64,000 nucleotides of DNA from assembly GCA_947561585.1 (NCBI GenBank), contig CANNZV010000840.1:124001-188000 (forward strand). The letters run 5' to 3'. Source of the DNA: Caprella mutica. Taxonomy: Eukaryota > Arthropoda > Malacostraca > Amphipoda > Caprellidae. The notes under the pieces were generated by a model, which was given only the letters and a program-made list of their open reading frames with translations, was not told where the DNA came from and searched no databases. A program made the position numbers and the translations under genes. Below are positions 25,901 to 34,930 of this stretch, piece after piece (position 1 is the stretch's first letter; each line of letters begins with the position of its first letter).

Positions 25901-26547
25901 TTTCTGGCCCGTTATCTTTACTAGCTTCATTCTCGTCTGTTATCTTTACTTGTTCCGTATGTTTATTTGATCAATACAAATCACCAATCATCATAATTCA
26001 AAAGATCTATTCTCTATTCCATTCAGTTTTTTGATTAAAATAGATAAAACTTAGTTATTTTTTTAAGATCTGGAGGCCAAGCCAGGTGCAGTGGAGATGG
26101 TGTGTGTGTCAAGCAGTGATCGGGGTGCCCTGATGGTAGCATCCCAGTTCTTCATCCACGTGAAGAAGTACAGTTACACGCATGTGTTCGCTTACGTCAT
26201 TGAAGGCTTAGACCTTATTGAGAGGTAATCGTTTAGTAATATAATATCTTTGAAATCAATTCCAGTTTTTTATTCAAAACTTTAATCATTTAATGGTATT
26301 CGTTTCTTATTATGGAGTGACATCAATTCAGTGATTTTAATTTAGTGAGTTTATCACTGGTGTCATTTTTAAATCAAAGCATCATTTACTATTCCATGTG
26401 TTTAATAAATTACTTGAACTTTACGATATAGTTCATTTTAGGTAATGTTTTCTATTTTTCAGACTAAGTCAACTAGGTGACAGCAATGAAGCGTACCACC
26501 CTAGTCAGGAAATCACGATTGTTGACTGTGGCAGAATAAATGTATAG
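19912..26547 (+). CDS. TRIM-cyclophilin protein: RING, B-box, coiled coil, cyclophilin
   Basis: Ten exons joined in frame give 502 codons including stop: 19912-19960, 20302-20465, 20835-20952, 23028-23161, 24043-24246, 24549-24751, 24898-25066, 25144-25366, 26068-26224, 26463-26547. Every junction has GT-AG and matching phase. From the N-terminus: a C3HC4 RING (CPVC ... CFHTVCQTC ... CPNC), a B-box type 2 (CQIH, CQTC, CRDC, then two H), about 135 residues of charged, Leu/Ala-rich probable coiled coil, a linker, and a C-terminal cyclophilin-type prolyl isomerase domain (EKGFGYKG, ASQFFI). By family knowledge the N-terminal part is an E3 ubiquitin ligase module with self-association; the cyclophilin domain would recruit proline-containing partners. 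Introns 1 and 3 hold minisatellites. The ATG at 19912 follows no obvious upstream in-frame start. I recall a RING-plus-cyclophilin gene in Drosophila but cannot confirm orthology. Confidence 0.88.
19975..20109. repeat. 21-bp minisatellite in intron 1 of the TRIM-cyclophilin gene
   Basis: About six units contain AAAATGACCCACACATTGAC. The array begins only about 14 bases after the exon 1 donor at 19961. Open frames across it continue from exon 1 if splicing fails, but they are low-complexity. Confidence 0.9.
20302..20952 (+). CDS. RING-finger exons 2 and 3 of the TRIM-cyclophilin gene
   Basis: Exon 2 (20302-20465) carries the first six zinc ligands: CPVC, then C-F-H, then C-x2-C. Exon 3 (20835-20952) carries the last pair, CPNC. 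Joining AAG to GTT at the phase-0 junction gives a continuous C3HC4 RING of about 45 residues. Without splicing, exon 3 reads into the intronic array and stops after about ten codons. The intron splitting the RING is 369 bp. Confidence 0.88.
20957..22418. repeat. 19-bp minisatellite in intron 3 of the TRIM-cyclophilin gene, about 77 units
   Basis: The unit is CACTTAAGAGGGGAAGTAG, purine-rich on this strand. Variants (AGAGTAAGG, GTGCTTAAG, TTAAGAAGG) recur in groups of units. The array starts within a few bases of the donor GT at 20953 and fills most of the intron. Confidence 0.95.
22745..22768 (-). repeat. Solo copy of the GGTGGGGCCAT motif, intronic
   Basis: ATCTATGGCCCCACCATAAC reads as the family motif on the minus strand. 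A more diverged solo copy (CTATGGTCCCACCAAACTTT) lies at 23302-23322. Both are in intron 3/4 of the TRIM-cyclophilin gene. Confidence 0.7.
23028..23161 (+). CDS. B-box exon of the TRIM-cyclophilin gene
   Basis: The 44 codons are almost entirely a B-box type 2 zinc finger: C-x2-H-x7-C-x2-C-x4-C-x2-C-x4-H-x5-H. All eight ligands are present. The acceptor is TTCCAG and the donor is AAG followed by GTTAGT. B-box directly after RING is the defining order of TRIM proteins. Confidence 0.9.
23515..23705. repeat. Degenerate AT-rich tandem repeat, intronic
   Basis: Irregular units of the type TTTCATAAAAATCATA, about ten copies of 15-20 bp, lie downstream of the B-box exon. No splice or coding role is visible. 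Confidence 0.7.
25144..26547 (+). CDS. Cyclophilin-domain exons of the TRIM-cyclophilin gene
   Basis: Exons 25144-25366, 26068-26224 and 26463-26547, with the domain beginning in the preceding exon (KVYIDLAIEG), make up a cyclophilin fold. Against human cyclophilin A, residues equivalent to Arg55, Gln63, Phe113 and His126 are present. Phe60 and Met61 are both Trp, Ala101 is Ser, and the loop bearing Trp121 is shortened. The C-terminal strand ITIVDCGRI is typical of the family. Catalysis may be reduced and cyclosporin binding weak; ligand recognition may persist. Confidence 0.85.
25495..25960. repeat. Dispersed repeat with internal GGTCCGTT minisatellite, copy 2
   Basis: This is the partner of 3069-3475. 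The units are TCTGGTCCGTTATCTTCAC and TTATCTTTACTAGCTTCATT; the shared core includes AATTGGAATAAGAAT and GGAATCATAGATA. It lies in the intron between the two main cyclophilin exons. Confidence 0.75.
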
Positions 26548-27559
26548 GAGTATTCTTGACATGAAGTGCTTCTTCTCTCTGGCTGTTGACAGAATAATAC
26601 CTTTTATCATCTCTCAAAATGTTAGTTTGATCTCAATATGAAATGTGAATGAAGAAATACTAGTTTTGTGAGTCGCTTCTTGTTATGAAGGTTCGTAATG
26701 TATGTTGATTACGTCATGAAATATGTATTCAAATATGAATTTTCAGTGATTGTACGTAGAGGTTACGTTAAACTTCTTCTAAAATTTCTTCTAAAATTGA
26801 TCGCAGTTTAGAATAGGTAGGATTTCGATAGGACTACTAAAGGCCCAAGATCTACTATACCTATTTTCAACTGAAGTAGACTCCATTGTTTCGTATGTAT
26901 TAACAGTTCTAAAAATTGTTCAAAACTGTAAGTTGTATAGTGGAATTTAACTTCTTATGTTGTAGTAAAGCCATGTACACACTGTGTGCTATTTCTCCTA
27001 ATATTCATTCGAGTGAAGTGCCCACAGAGCAATAGGAAGAATAGAGCAAATGGAGTATATGATGTCACATATATCAACTTTTATACCACTATTTTGGGAA
27101 GAATCAGTTGGTTCTATTCATTATTACCTTCGCAGCTTTTGGAAGGCTATATTTTAGGACACATTTATTTATTTTAATCTATTTCTACTGATACATAAAT
27201 GAATTAATTTTCTTGTAAGATAATTACTGTTTGTGACGTCATGTCTCTACTATTCCTATTTTCTCTATCTGTGAGCACTCCATTCAAAAAAGAAATCAGG
27301 AGAAGCTGTCAGATGTGAACGTTGTTTCAAAAAACTTCTTCTAGTGACGTTCATTAAATAATATAGGTTGGATATGATTCCAGTATAGAAATATCAGTCT
27401 CTTTAATTGACTTTTCGAGAGGACAATCCACAAGATGATATTGTCATATTAGGAAATATGAAAATGTTATCAGAGTTTGTAATTACAGTATATGACGTTT
27501 GTAACTTTATCAAGTAGGTGCTTAGGTGTCAGATGCACGAGGATTCAGATGAGCATTGC

Positions 27560-27849
27560 GGGCCCCGTACACACGCAAGGTTTTTTAAGTCTTTCCACCA
27601 GACTTTTTTTTACTAAACTCCTCCTACTTTTTTCCACAAGAGTTTTTGAATAGTATAAGAAAAAATTATATAATAATTATTTATTTAGTTGGTATCCATG
27701 ATACCTGCAGATGTCATGGATACCAACTAATATGAATAATTATTGTATAATTTTTTCTTATACTATTCAAAAATATTGTGGAAAAAAGTAGGAGGAGCTT
27801 AGCAAACAGTATGGTGGTAAAACTTAAAAACCCTACGTGTGTACGGCCC
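27560..27849. mobile_element. Inverted-repeat MITE, GGGCCGTACACACG family, copy 1
   Basis: Near-perfect inverted arms of about 130 bp start GGGCCCCGTACACACG and end CGTGTGTACGGCCC. They contain TTAAGTCTTTCCACCA and CTCCTCCTACTTTTTTCCAC. The centre is the palindrome TTGGTATCCATGATACC (27692-27730), also found in family A MITEs. It is 290 bp with no coding capacity. A second copy is at about 51955-52155. Confidence 0.85.
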
Positions 27850-28414
27850 TTTAGGTTACGGCTGAATTTTAGCTCAATTGGCCAAAAGATAAAGAAATGT
27901 TAGAGATTTATTTTATTTATTTTCATGATATTTTGATTTGTAAACTTTTATCTACTGATTTTCAGTACAGTTCTAGATATTGCACAAAAAGTAAAATGAT
28001 TGACATGGAGTATATTTATGTAGCTACCTAATTAGTTTAGAAGGACTGTTGAATTTAGTTAAATAGTTTATTTGTAATTAGGTGTATCTAATCGTGTTAT
28101 AGAAATCTATTTATTATTGATTGCATGTGTTTTTCTTTTCAGATTTAATATATCTTTTACTAATTATAATATTGAATTATGTCAACAAAAGAATTTCATA
28201 GCGGCTACTTTTTTTCAGTCGTATTTTTTGTTTCAATTGCATACGTCTACGGTAGAAGAGAATATTTAGAATAATGATATTTGTTTGACGAAAAGTTACT
28301 ATTCTTGTTTAAACGTATTTATTTTTGATGGATAGAATTATGTTATATTGTAGCAAGTGCAGATAGCAGACTATGTTCATAGATGTTTCACCTGTTTTAG
28401 TGACTCGTAGATAT

Positions 28415-28640
28415 TCGATGCAGAACCTGAGGACAGGTTCGGATCCTTTAAAACATGTTTGGATAGGTTCAGACATGTTCGAATCCTTTAAAACATGTTC
28501 GAAAACGTTCACACATGTTCGAATCCTCTAAAATAAGTTTGGATAGGTTCAGACATGTTCGGATCCTTTAAAACATGTTCGGATAGGTTCAGACATGTTC
28601 GGATCCTTTAAAACATGTTCGGATCCTTTAAAATATCTTC
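28415..28640. repeat. ~40-bp minisatellite, 5-6 units
   Basis: Units combine GGATCCTTTAAAACATGTTC and GGATAGGTTCAGACATGTTC. The subunits are themselves related, so the array probably grew from a 20-bp precursor. Confidence 0.85.
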
Positions 28641-29222
28641 AGAACTTGAAATTGTAGACATGTTGGAGTTTTTTTACATCATATTTGGCTTGTCAAAGTT
28701 TTCAAATATGTTCTATTGATATGTTCTTTGTTATTCAAATTAGAAATACAAAGCATTTCATATTTTAAATGATAATTAGAACCTTTATAAACCAAAGAAT
28801 TAAGTACTAATTCATTTTTTCATTTAATTTATCGTTATTGAAATTTTAATTAAATGTAATAAAATTATAGAACTCTTAACACGTTAAAAATTAGGACAAT
28901 TAATATGCTCAATTGAAAGTCAAAAACCAACAATAATGAATGTGAAGATTCATTTATTCAAAACCTAACTGTAAATAAATTACTCATTGATTTCATTATG
29001 TTCAATTATAATGAAATTAATAAATATTATAATGAATATTTTCATTATTATTAATTATTCATTGAATTCATTTGCTTCAGATTAGATTTGAATTATCATT
29101 TTTTTAAGAAAACCTCTGAGGTTAAAGAATGACCTGAACATAAAAAAAAAACTGTTATAAAGAATTCAATTCGCTGATAGGGAATCGAACCCCCCAACCA
29201 ACTAATAAAGTTTACCTGGTGA

Positions 29223-29732
29223 AAATTGGCAATATTGTAACAATATTGACAATATTTTAACATTTTTGGCAATATTTTAACATTATTGACAATATTTTAA
29301 CATTATTGGCAATATTTTAACATTATTGGCAATATTTGAACATTATTGACAATATTTTAACAATATTGCCAATATTTAAACAATATTGTCAATATTTAAA
29401 CATTATTGACAATATTTTAACAATATTGCCAATATTTAAACAATATTGCCAATATTTAAACAATATTGACCATATTTTAACAATATTGTCAATATTTAAA
29501 CATTATTGACAATATTTTAACAATATTGACAATATTTTAACAATATTGACAATATTTTAACAATATTTTAACAATATTGACAATATTTTAACAATATTGA
29601 CAATATTTTAACAATATTGACAATATTTTAACAATATTGACAATATTTTAAGAATATTGCCAATATTTAAACAATATTGCCAATATTTTAACAATATTGA
29701 CCATATTTTAACAATATTTTAACAATATTGCA
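29223..29732. repeat. 20-bp AT-rich minisatellite with palindromic unit, about 25 units
   Basis: The unit is CAATATTGACAATATTTTAA with TGGC, TGCC and TGTC variants. Each contains the self-complementary CAATATTG, so the array can form many small cruciforms and is an easily melted tract of about 500 bp. Confidence 0.92.
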
Positions 29733-29878
29733 AGTACTTATTAGAGTGTTTAAATTCTTTCTATTTGTAATATGTTTTTTTCGATGTTTCCATTGTTTTT
29801 TTATGATAATTTTCTTTTTAATCACTAATTATTTCTCCCTTTCTACAGTTCCTCTCTCTGTAGTTAATTATGTTTCAT

Positions 29879-30000
29879 AGTGTAAGCTCTGAATTACCGG
29901 ACGGTTCCACAACTTCGATCAAATGAAAAAATTATATTGTGCCGATTTTTCTCAAGTGATCGAAAATGTGGAACCGTCCGATAACTCGTAACTTACCCTA
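29879..30000. mobile_element. MITE family A copy 3 (compact, well preserved)
   Basis: It is 122 bp with inverted ends GAATTACCGGACGGTTCCAC and GTGGAACCGTCCGATAACTC, and the subterminal CGATCAAATGA is matched by AAGTGATCG. This is the clearest copy of the family and best defines its ends (TAGGGTAAGTTACGAG read inward from the right). Confidence 0.85.
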
Positions 30001-30116
30001 TACATTAATATGCAAAATGAAATTATTAGAAATAACTATAGTGTAAGAATATAATTATTTAGTAATAGTTGTTACGTTATAAACTCTTAGCTAATTTTGT
30101 TGGTGATAGTTAAAGA

Positions 30117-30266
30117 GGGTGAGTTACGAATTATCGATCAGTTTCACATTTTCGGTCAAATAAGAAAAAATCTGAAAAATTTAATTTTTTCTCTCGTTAC
30201 ATAATTATAATTTATTCTATTTGACCGAAAATATGGAACTGTCCGATGATTCGTATCTTTCCCTAC
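30117..30266. mobile_element. MITE family A copy 4
   Basis: GAGTTACGAATTATCGATCA and CACATTTTCGGTCAAATA are matched by TTTGACCGAAAATATGG and ACTGTCCGATGATTCG. It lies only about 120 bp from copy 3. Confidence 0.8.
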
Positions 30267-30514
30267 TATGATTATATGATATATTTATAATAGACATATA
30301 TATGGATTAAAGATGAACAGTTGATATCTTATTTAATAGTTTAGAAAGAGAATTTTTATCAGGATCTCCACAATGTTTCTTTGAATTAAAATAAAAAAGT
30401 TAATTTATGTAACAAGATTGTTTCAGTAATCTAACTTCACTTCAAGGGAATCAAGTGATTAATTTAATTAGCTATGTGTTCCATTCTCGGAGATATCCGA
30501 GGCCTGGGTTCGAT

Positions 30515-30772
30515 CTCTTAGGCCCCATTCCCCCTGGTTCGATCTCTTCACACTTGCGTTTCTCAACGCCGCCTTTAAAAAAAAGCTCATGGCAAAATTT
30601 AGCTACAGTTGATTTTAAAGGAACCCTCCACACCTGCGCTTTTTGTTTACCAGCATTTTTTCTAACGCAAGAGTGAAGGGACCCGTTAAAATCAATTGTA
30701 GCTAAACTTTTTACCATGAGCATATTTTTAAAGGCGGCGCTGAGAAGCGCAAGAGTGAAGGGGGCCTAAGAG
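30515..30772. mobile_element. Inverted-repeat MITE, CTCTTAGGCCCC ends
   Basis: It is 258 bp. The arms are about 105 bp, beginning CTCTTAGGCCCC and ending GGGGCCTAAGAG, and share CGCCGCCTTTAAAA, GCTCATGG and TTAGCTACA. Open frames of 73-83 codons over it are coincidental. No further copy was noticed in the window. Confidence 0.8.
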
Positions 30773-30986
30773 GTATACGAATCCTTTATCATAGTATAAT
30801 GTTATTTGAGATCCTAAGACAATAAAATAAATCGAATTAAAAAACTTATGTAAGGTCATTAAACACATAATTAATACCAAAATTACAGTTGTTGCACTTA
30901 AGTGTCACATTTTGAGATAAAATTTAAGACACAAACTTGAAACAAATGGAATGTCACAGATTGTTATTTCATTCTAAATTAATTAA

Positions 30987-33980
30987 TTTTCAGAGTGTCC
31001 ATATGTTCATCATCACATCTACGAGGTGAAGACTTACTATTGTTACAGCATTGCCCGAATATTGCAGCATTGTCCTGATCTTAATTTATTTGATCACGTT
31101 CGCCCGGAGGAAAATACCCAATCCCAATATTATACTGTTAATGAATATAATGATTCTACACCAGAGGAAGCATTTACTGTGATCAATTACAATATAAGAA
31201 GCTTTAACAAAAACTTTGACACTTTTGAAGCAATGTTGTCTTCTCTACATTCGTATCCTGATATTTTAGTACTCACTGAGACATGGCTTTCTACTGCAGT
31301 GAATGTAGATGGGTACGAGTCATTCCACACTTTTCGAAGTGAGAGGCGGGGTGGGGGAGTGTCAGTATTTTGTAGCGAGTCTATAAAGGTTAAGAGGGTG
31401 AGTGAATTATGCATAAGCTCAGATGTTATGGAGTCGTGTACAGTTGAGATATATGTCGGGGGCATCAAATACATTATTCTGGCTGTGTATAGACCTCATT
31501 CGGGAACTATCCCTGAATTTATTGCACAGTTGAGTGATGTGGTGAATGGTTTGTCCTCGAATATGAATATTTGTATCTTGGGGGATTTTAATATTAATTT
31601 GCTCGATCTCTATAGCGCGAATGTTACTGAGTTTTCCACTGTGATGCATTCGTTTCATCTTTTACCTATTATAACAGAGCCCACTCGCTTTCCTCCAGCA
31701 TTGTTAAATCAACTTCCTTCCCTATTAGATCATATATGGATTACTGCAAGCTCCGCAGAGATGGTGAAGTCAGGTATCATTTTGTATGACGGAACTGATC
31801 ATTGTCCAACTTTCATTTCGTTCCTTGCGAATGGTGGAGTGTGTTCTGATGATAAAATAAAAATATGTTTTCGTTTAGTCAATGATGGTAATAAGGAGAA
31901 CTTTTTTAGGCGGGTGGAGCGAGAAGATTGGGATTCTTTGTTTTTATCTGATGACGTGGATGTTGTTTGTGTAAATTACTTCAAGCGTTTAAATGAACTG
32001 TATTGTTCTTGTTTCCCCTTAAAAATCAAATATATTGGAAGAAAGCGTTTCTCAAAACCATGGCTCACACCTTCTATTCTGGATAAAATTAAGGAAAAGT
32101 CTATTGCGTTTAAACGGTTCAAATTGGGACTTATCAGTGAGTCAGAAAATAAAATTATTAGGAATAGAGTGAACGTATTAGTTAAAAAAGCAAAGAAGGA
32201 GCACTACCGTAATGTTTTTGATGGATGCAGTGGTGATGTTGGAAGGACTTGGAAGGCGATTACAAAGATTATCTCTTATAGCAAAAAAAAATGTGCAGTT
32301 GAGAGTATTATTTATGATGGAGTTGAAATCACACAATCTGATGACATCTCTCGATTATTTAACTCATATTTTTCTAGTATATCTGCAAATATTGATAGAT
32401 CTATTCCAGTTATTAACGAATCTCCTCTTCATTATGTCAATTTTAACATACAATCTTCCATCTTCCTAAGTCCTGTGACTCGTGGCGAATGTGAATTGAT
32501 CATAAAGTCTTTAAAAAATAAAAAAAATAATATTGATACAATTTCTACTAGCGTTTTGAAGTCAGTTAGTGGGATGGTTGGTGCTCATTTTTCGAAAATT
32601 ATTAACATGTCACTGAAGAATGGCGTGTTTCCCGATATATTTAAATCTGCTGTTGTAGTTCCTATTCACAAGAAGGGTGAAGTGACTGATGTCGGGAACT
32701 ATCGCCCAATTTCTCTGTTACCTCTATTTAGCAAAATAATTGAAAAGTGTGTAGCAGTGAGACTGATGGATTTCTTTGTTAAATTCAACATTATAACTCC
32801 TGATCAATACGGCTTTAGGAAGGGTTTATCAACAGTAGATGCGTTGTTGAATTATACCGATTATTTGTATGACTGCTTGGATAACAAAAAGCATGCTGTA
32901 AGCGTTTTCATAGACTTCAGCAAGGCTTTTGATACAGTTAACCATAATATTTTACTTGATAAATTGAATCTATATGGTGTACGCGGTTTGGCCCACAAAT
33001 GGTTTGCTTCGTATTTGTCGGGACGTAGGCAGCGTGTCAAAATTGGGTCATCCTTTTCTGAGGAGTTGCGAGTTTCGAGTGGTGTTCCTCAAGGAAGCGT
33101 ACTGGGACCTTTATTATACCTTATTTACGTAAATGAACTCCCAAGTGTTTTTCCTGATTTAAAAACTACCCTCTTTGCTGATGATACTACGCTAACCGCA
33201 ACCCACGAAGATTATATTAGTCTTACAAATTCCCTAAATGTACATCTTGAAAAATTGTCTTCGTGGACTTTTGCGAATAGGCTATCCTTAAATGCCGCAA
33301 AAACTAATTTGCTCCTATTTTCAAATGTCCTCTCATCAAATCTTGTTCAATCTAACATCTTTATTAATGAAGCAAGGATTGACTTTTGTTGCAGTACAAG
33401 GTTTCTGGGGGTGGATCTGGATAGCAGGCTGAAGTTCAATATTCATTTGAATTCTCTTTCGAGTAAGTTATCTAAAGTTGTTGGTATCTTATATAGGTTG
33501 AGTCAGTTTATGCCGCAAAAGTCCTTAATCTCAGTATATTACAGTTTATTCTACCCATATATATTGTACTGTAACTTAGTGTGGGGTGAAACGTATGATA
33601 GTCATCTCAATACTATAGGAATGTTACAGAAGAAAGTAATTAGAATTATTACGGGAAGTGAGTTTTTAGCGCACACCAATCCCCTTTTTGTTCGTACTAA
33701 TATACTGAAGGTGCGTGATGTTCATAAATTTCTGCTTGGCGTCTACATGTATAAAAACTTATCCTCATTTAGGCTCCCTGATTATCATTATAGAACTAGA
33801 CAGGCTAATGATCCAGTTGTTCATTATCCCAGACTCACACTGTCAAGACATAGTATTAGTTTTAGTGGTCCGAAATTTTGGAATGCATTGCCACCTCAAA
33901 TAAAGAACTCTCTTTCAGTTGCAATATTTAAACGGTCATTGAAGAGTTATCTGATTGACCAATATGTTGAAACATCATAG
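30987..33980 (+). CDS. Endonuclease-reverse transcriptase of the LINE
   Basis: The frame opens after TAA at 30984 and runs uninterrupted to TAG at 33978, about 997 codons. There is no ATG before the endonuclease domain; the first codon usable as an alternative start is GTG at 31026. The endonuclease shows INYNIRSF, LTETWL and LGDFNINLLD. The reverse transcriptase shows NYRPISLLP, QYGFRKGLST, SVFIDFSKAFDTV, SGVPQGSVLGPLL and the catalytic FADDTT. The C-terminus has FWNALPPQIK and FKRSLKSYL, common in CR1-related elements. The protein would nick the target and prime reverse transcription there. No stop or frameshift is seen, so the copy is young or still selected. Confidence 0.9.
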   Translation, partial: FSECPYVHHHIYEVKTYYCYSIARILQHCPDLNLFDHVRPEENTQSQYYTVNEYNDSTPEEAFTVINYNIRSFNKNFDTFEAMLSSLHSYPDILVLTETWLSTAVNVDGYESFHTFRSERRGGGVSVFCSESIKVKRVSELCISSDVMESCTVEIYVGGIKYIILAVYRPHSGTIPEFIAQLSDVVNGLSSNMNICILGDFNINLLDLYSANVTEFSTVMHSFHLLPIITEPTRFPPALLNQLPSLLDHIWITASSAEMVKSGIILYDGTDHCPTFISFLANGGVCSDDKIKICFRLVNDGNKENFFRRVEREDWDSLFLSDDVDVVCVNYFKRLNELYCSCFPLKIKYIGRKRFSKPWLTPSILDKIKEKSIAFKRFKLGLISESENKIIRNRVNVLVKKAKKEHYRNVFDGCSGDVGRTWKAITKIISYSKKKCAVESIIYDGVEITQSDDISRLFNSYFSSISANIDRSIPVINESPLHYVNFNIQSSIFLSPVTRGECELIIKSLKNKKNNIDTISTSVLKSVSGMVGAHFSKIINMSLKNGVFPDIFKSAVVVPIHKKGEVTDVGNYRPISLLPLFSKIIEKCVAVRLMDFFVKFNIITPDQYGFRKGLSTVDALLNYTDYLYDCLDNKKHAVSVFIDFSKAFDTVNHNILLDKLNLYGVRGLAHKWFASYLSGRRQRVKIGSSFSEELRVSSGVPQGSVLGPLLYLIYVNELPSVFPDLKTTLFADDTTLTATHEDYISLTNSLNVHLEKLSSWTFANRLSLNAAKTNLLLFSNVLSSNLVQSNIFINEARIDFCCSTRFLGVDLDSRLKFNIHLNSLSSKLSKVVGILYRLSQFMPQKSLISVYYSLFYPYILYCNLVWGETYDSHLNTIGMLQKKVIRIITGSEFLAHTNPLFVRTNILKVRDVHKFLLGVYMYKNLSSFRLPDYHYRTRQANDPVVHYPRLTLSRHSISFSGPKFWNALPPQIKNSLSVAIFKRSLKSYLIDQYVETS

Positions 33981-34123
33981 CCTCGAAAATATGTATTTTT
34001 TGATATGTTTTTGCGATTACTGGAATGTATTTTTTTGTAGTTTATCATATAGGCGAACATTTTAATTATAAAACTGTATGTACATATTAACACTCATCCT
34101 TGTGTTCCATCTATCCTTTCTCC

Positions 34124-34742
34124 ATTTAACAGTTATCTATAATAGCCTTATTTTTTAATTTTCATTTGCTCTTTATCCATTTAACATTTATCTATAATAG
34201 CCTTATTTTTTAATTTTCATTTACTCTTTATCCATTTAACATGCATCTATAATAGCCTTATTTTTTAATTTTCATTTACTCTTTATCCATTTAACATGCA
34301 TCTATAATAGCCTTATTTTCTAATTTTCATTTACTCTTTATCCATTTAACATTTATCTATAATAGCCTTATTTTTTAATTTTCATTTACTCTTTATCCAT
34401 TTAACATGCATCTATAATAGCCTTATTTTCTAATTTTCATTTACTCTTTATCCATTTAACATGCATCTTTAATAGCCTTATTTTTTTTAATTTTCATTTA
34501 CTCTTTATCCATTTAACATTTATCTATAATAGCCTTATTTTTTAATTTTCATTTACTCTTTATCCATTTAACATGCATCTATAATAGCCTTATTTTCTAA
34601 TTTTCATTTACTCTTTATCCGTTTAACATGCATCTTTAATAGCCTTATTTTTTTAATTTTCATTTACTCTTTATCCATTTAACATGCATCTTTAATAGCC
34701 TTATTTTTTTAATTTTCATTTACTCTTTATCCATTTAACATT
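34124..34742. repeat. ~55-bp tandem repeat in the LINE 3' UTR, about 11 units
   Basis: Units contain TTTAACATGCATCTATAATA, GCCTTATTTTTTAATTTTCA and TTTACTCTTTATCCA. Two variants alternate (TTTAACATTTATC against TTTAACATGCATC). It lies after the ORF and before the 3' hairpin, so it is part of the element's transcript. Confidence 0.9.
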
Positions 34743-34930
34743 TAATTATCCTAGCTTTATTTTTCATATTACCAATAGTATCCAAACTTGCCCGAAAAGG
34801 TCCTGCAATATGCAGGAATTTATAAAAGGGCTTGAATAAGTATACACGTAATACCTACTTTTAATTCTTTTAATGTATATTATGTTTCTTTTACTCCTCA
34901 ATAAATTTGTTTCATTGTTTCATTGTTTCA

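Larger units (their letters stand above)
26548..30500. other. Spacer with arrays and inverted-repeat elements, no gene
   Basis: Downstream of the TRIM-cyclophilin stop I see no coding exon. The identifiable content is the elements listed separately at 27560, 28415, 29223, 29879 and 30117. An AATAAA at 26535-26540 overlaps the last codons of the upstream gene and is too early to serve it normally; the true poly(A) site was not located. Confidence 0.6.
30987..34930 (+). mobile_element. CR1-like non-LTR retrotransposon with intact ORF
   Basis: One open frame encodes an AP-endonuclease followed by reverse transcriptase. A 3' UTR of about 950 bp ends in an AATAAA (34900) and about three TTTCATTG units. 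A terminal microsatellite rather than poly(A) is typical of CR1/L2-type LINEs. Before the end, at about 34787-34845, TTGCCCGAAAAGG, CCTGCAATATGCAGG and AAGGGCTTG form a hairpin also seen in a second tail at 48060. There is no first ORF and no 5' UTR start that I can see, so this copy is probably 5'-truncated. Clade is uncertain (CR1/Daphne-like by structure). Confidence 0.8.

Noticed and set aside
29170..29200. tRNA-like TTCGATTCCC on the minus strand (also near 4423, 30509 and 50786)
   Set aside because: Only a T-arm-like fragment is present; no D-arm, anticodon arm or acceptor stem could be folded around it.
31187..33903. Several 62-95 codon frames inside the LINE
   Set aside because: They are shadows of the 984-codon endonuclease-reverse transcriptase frame.
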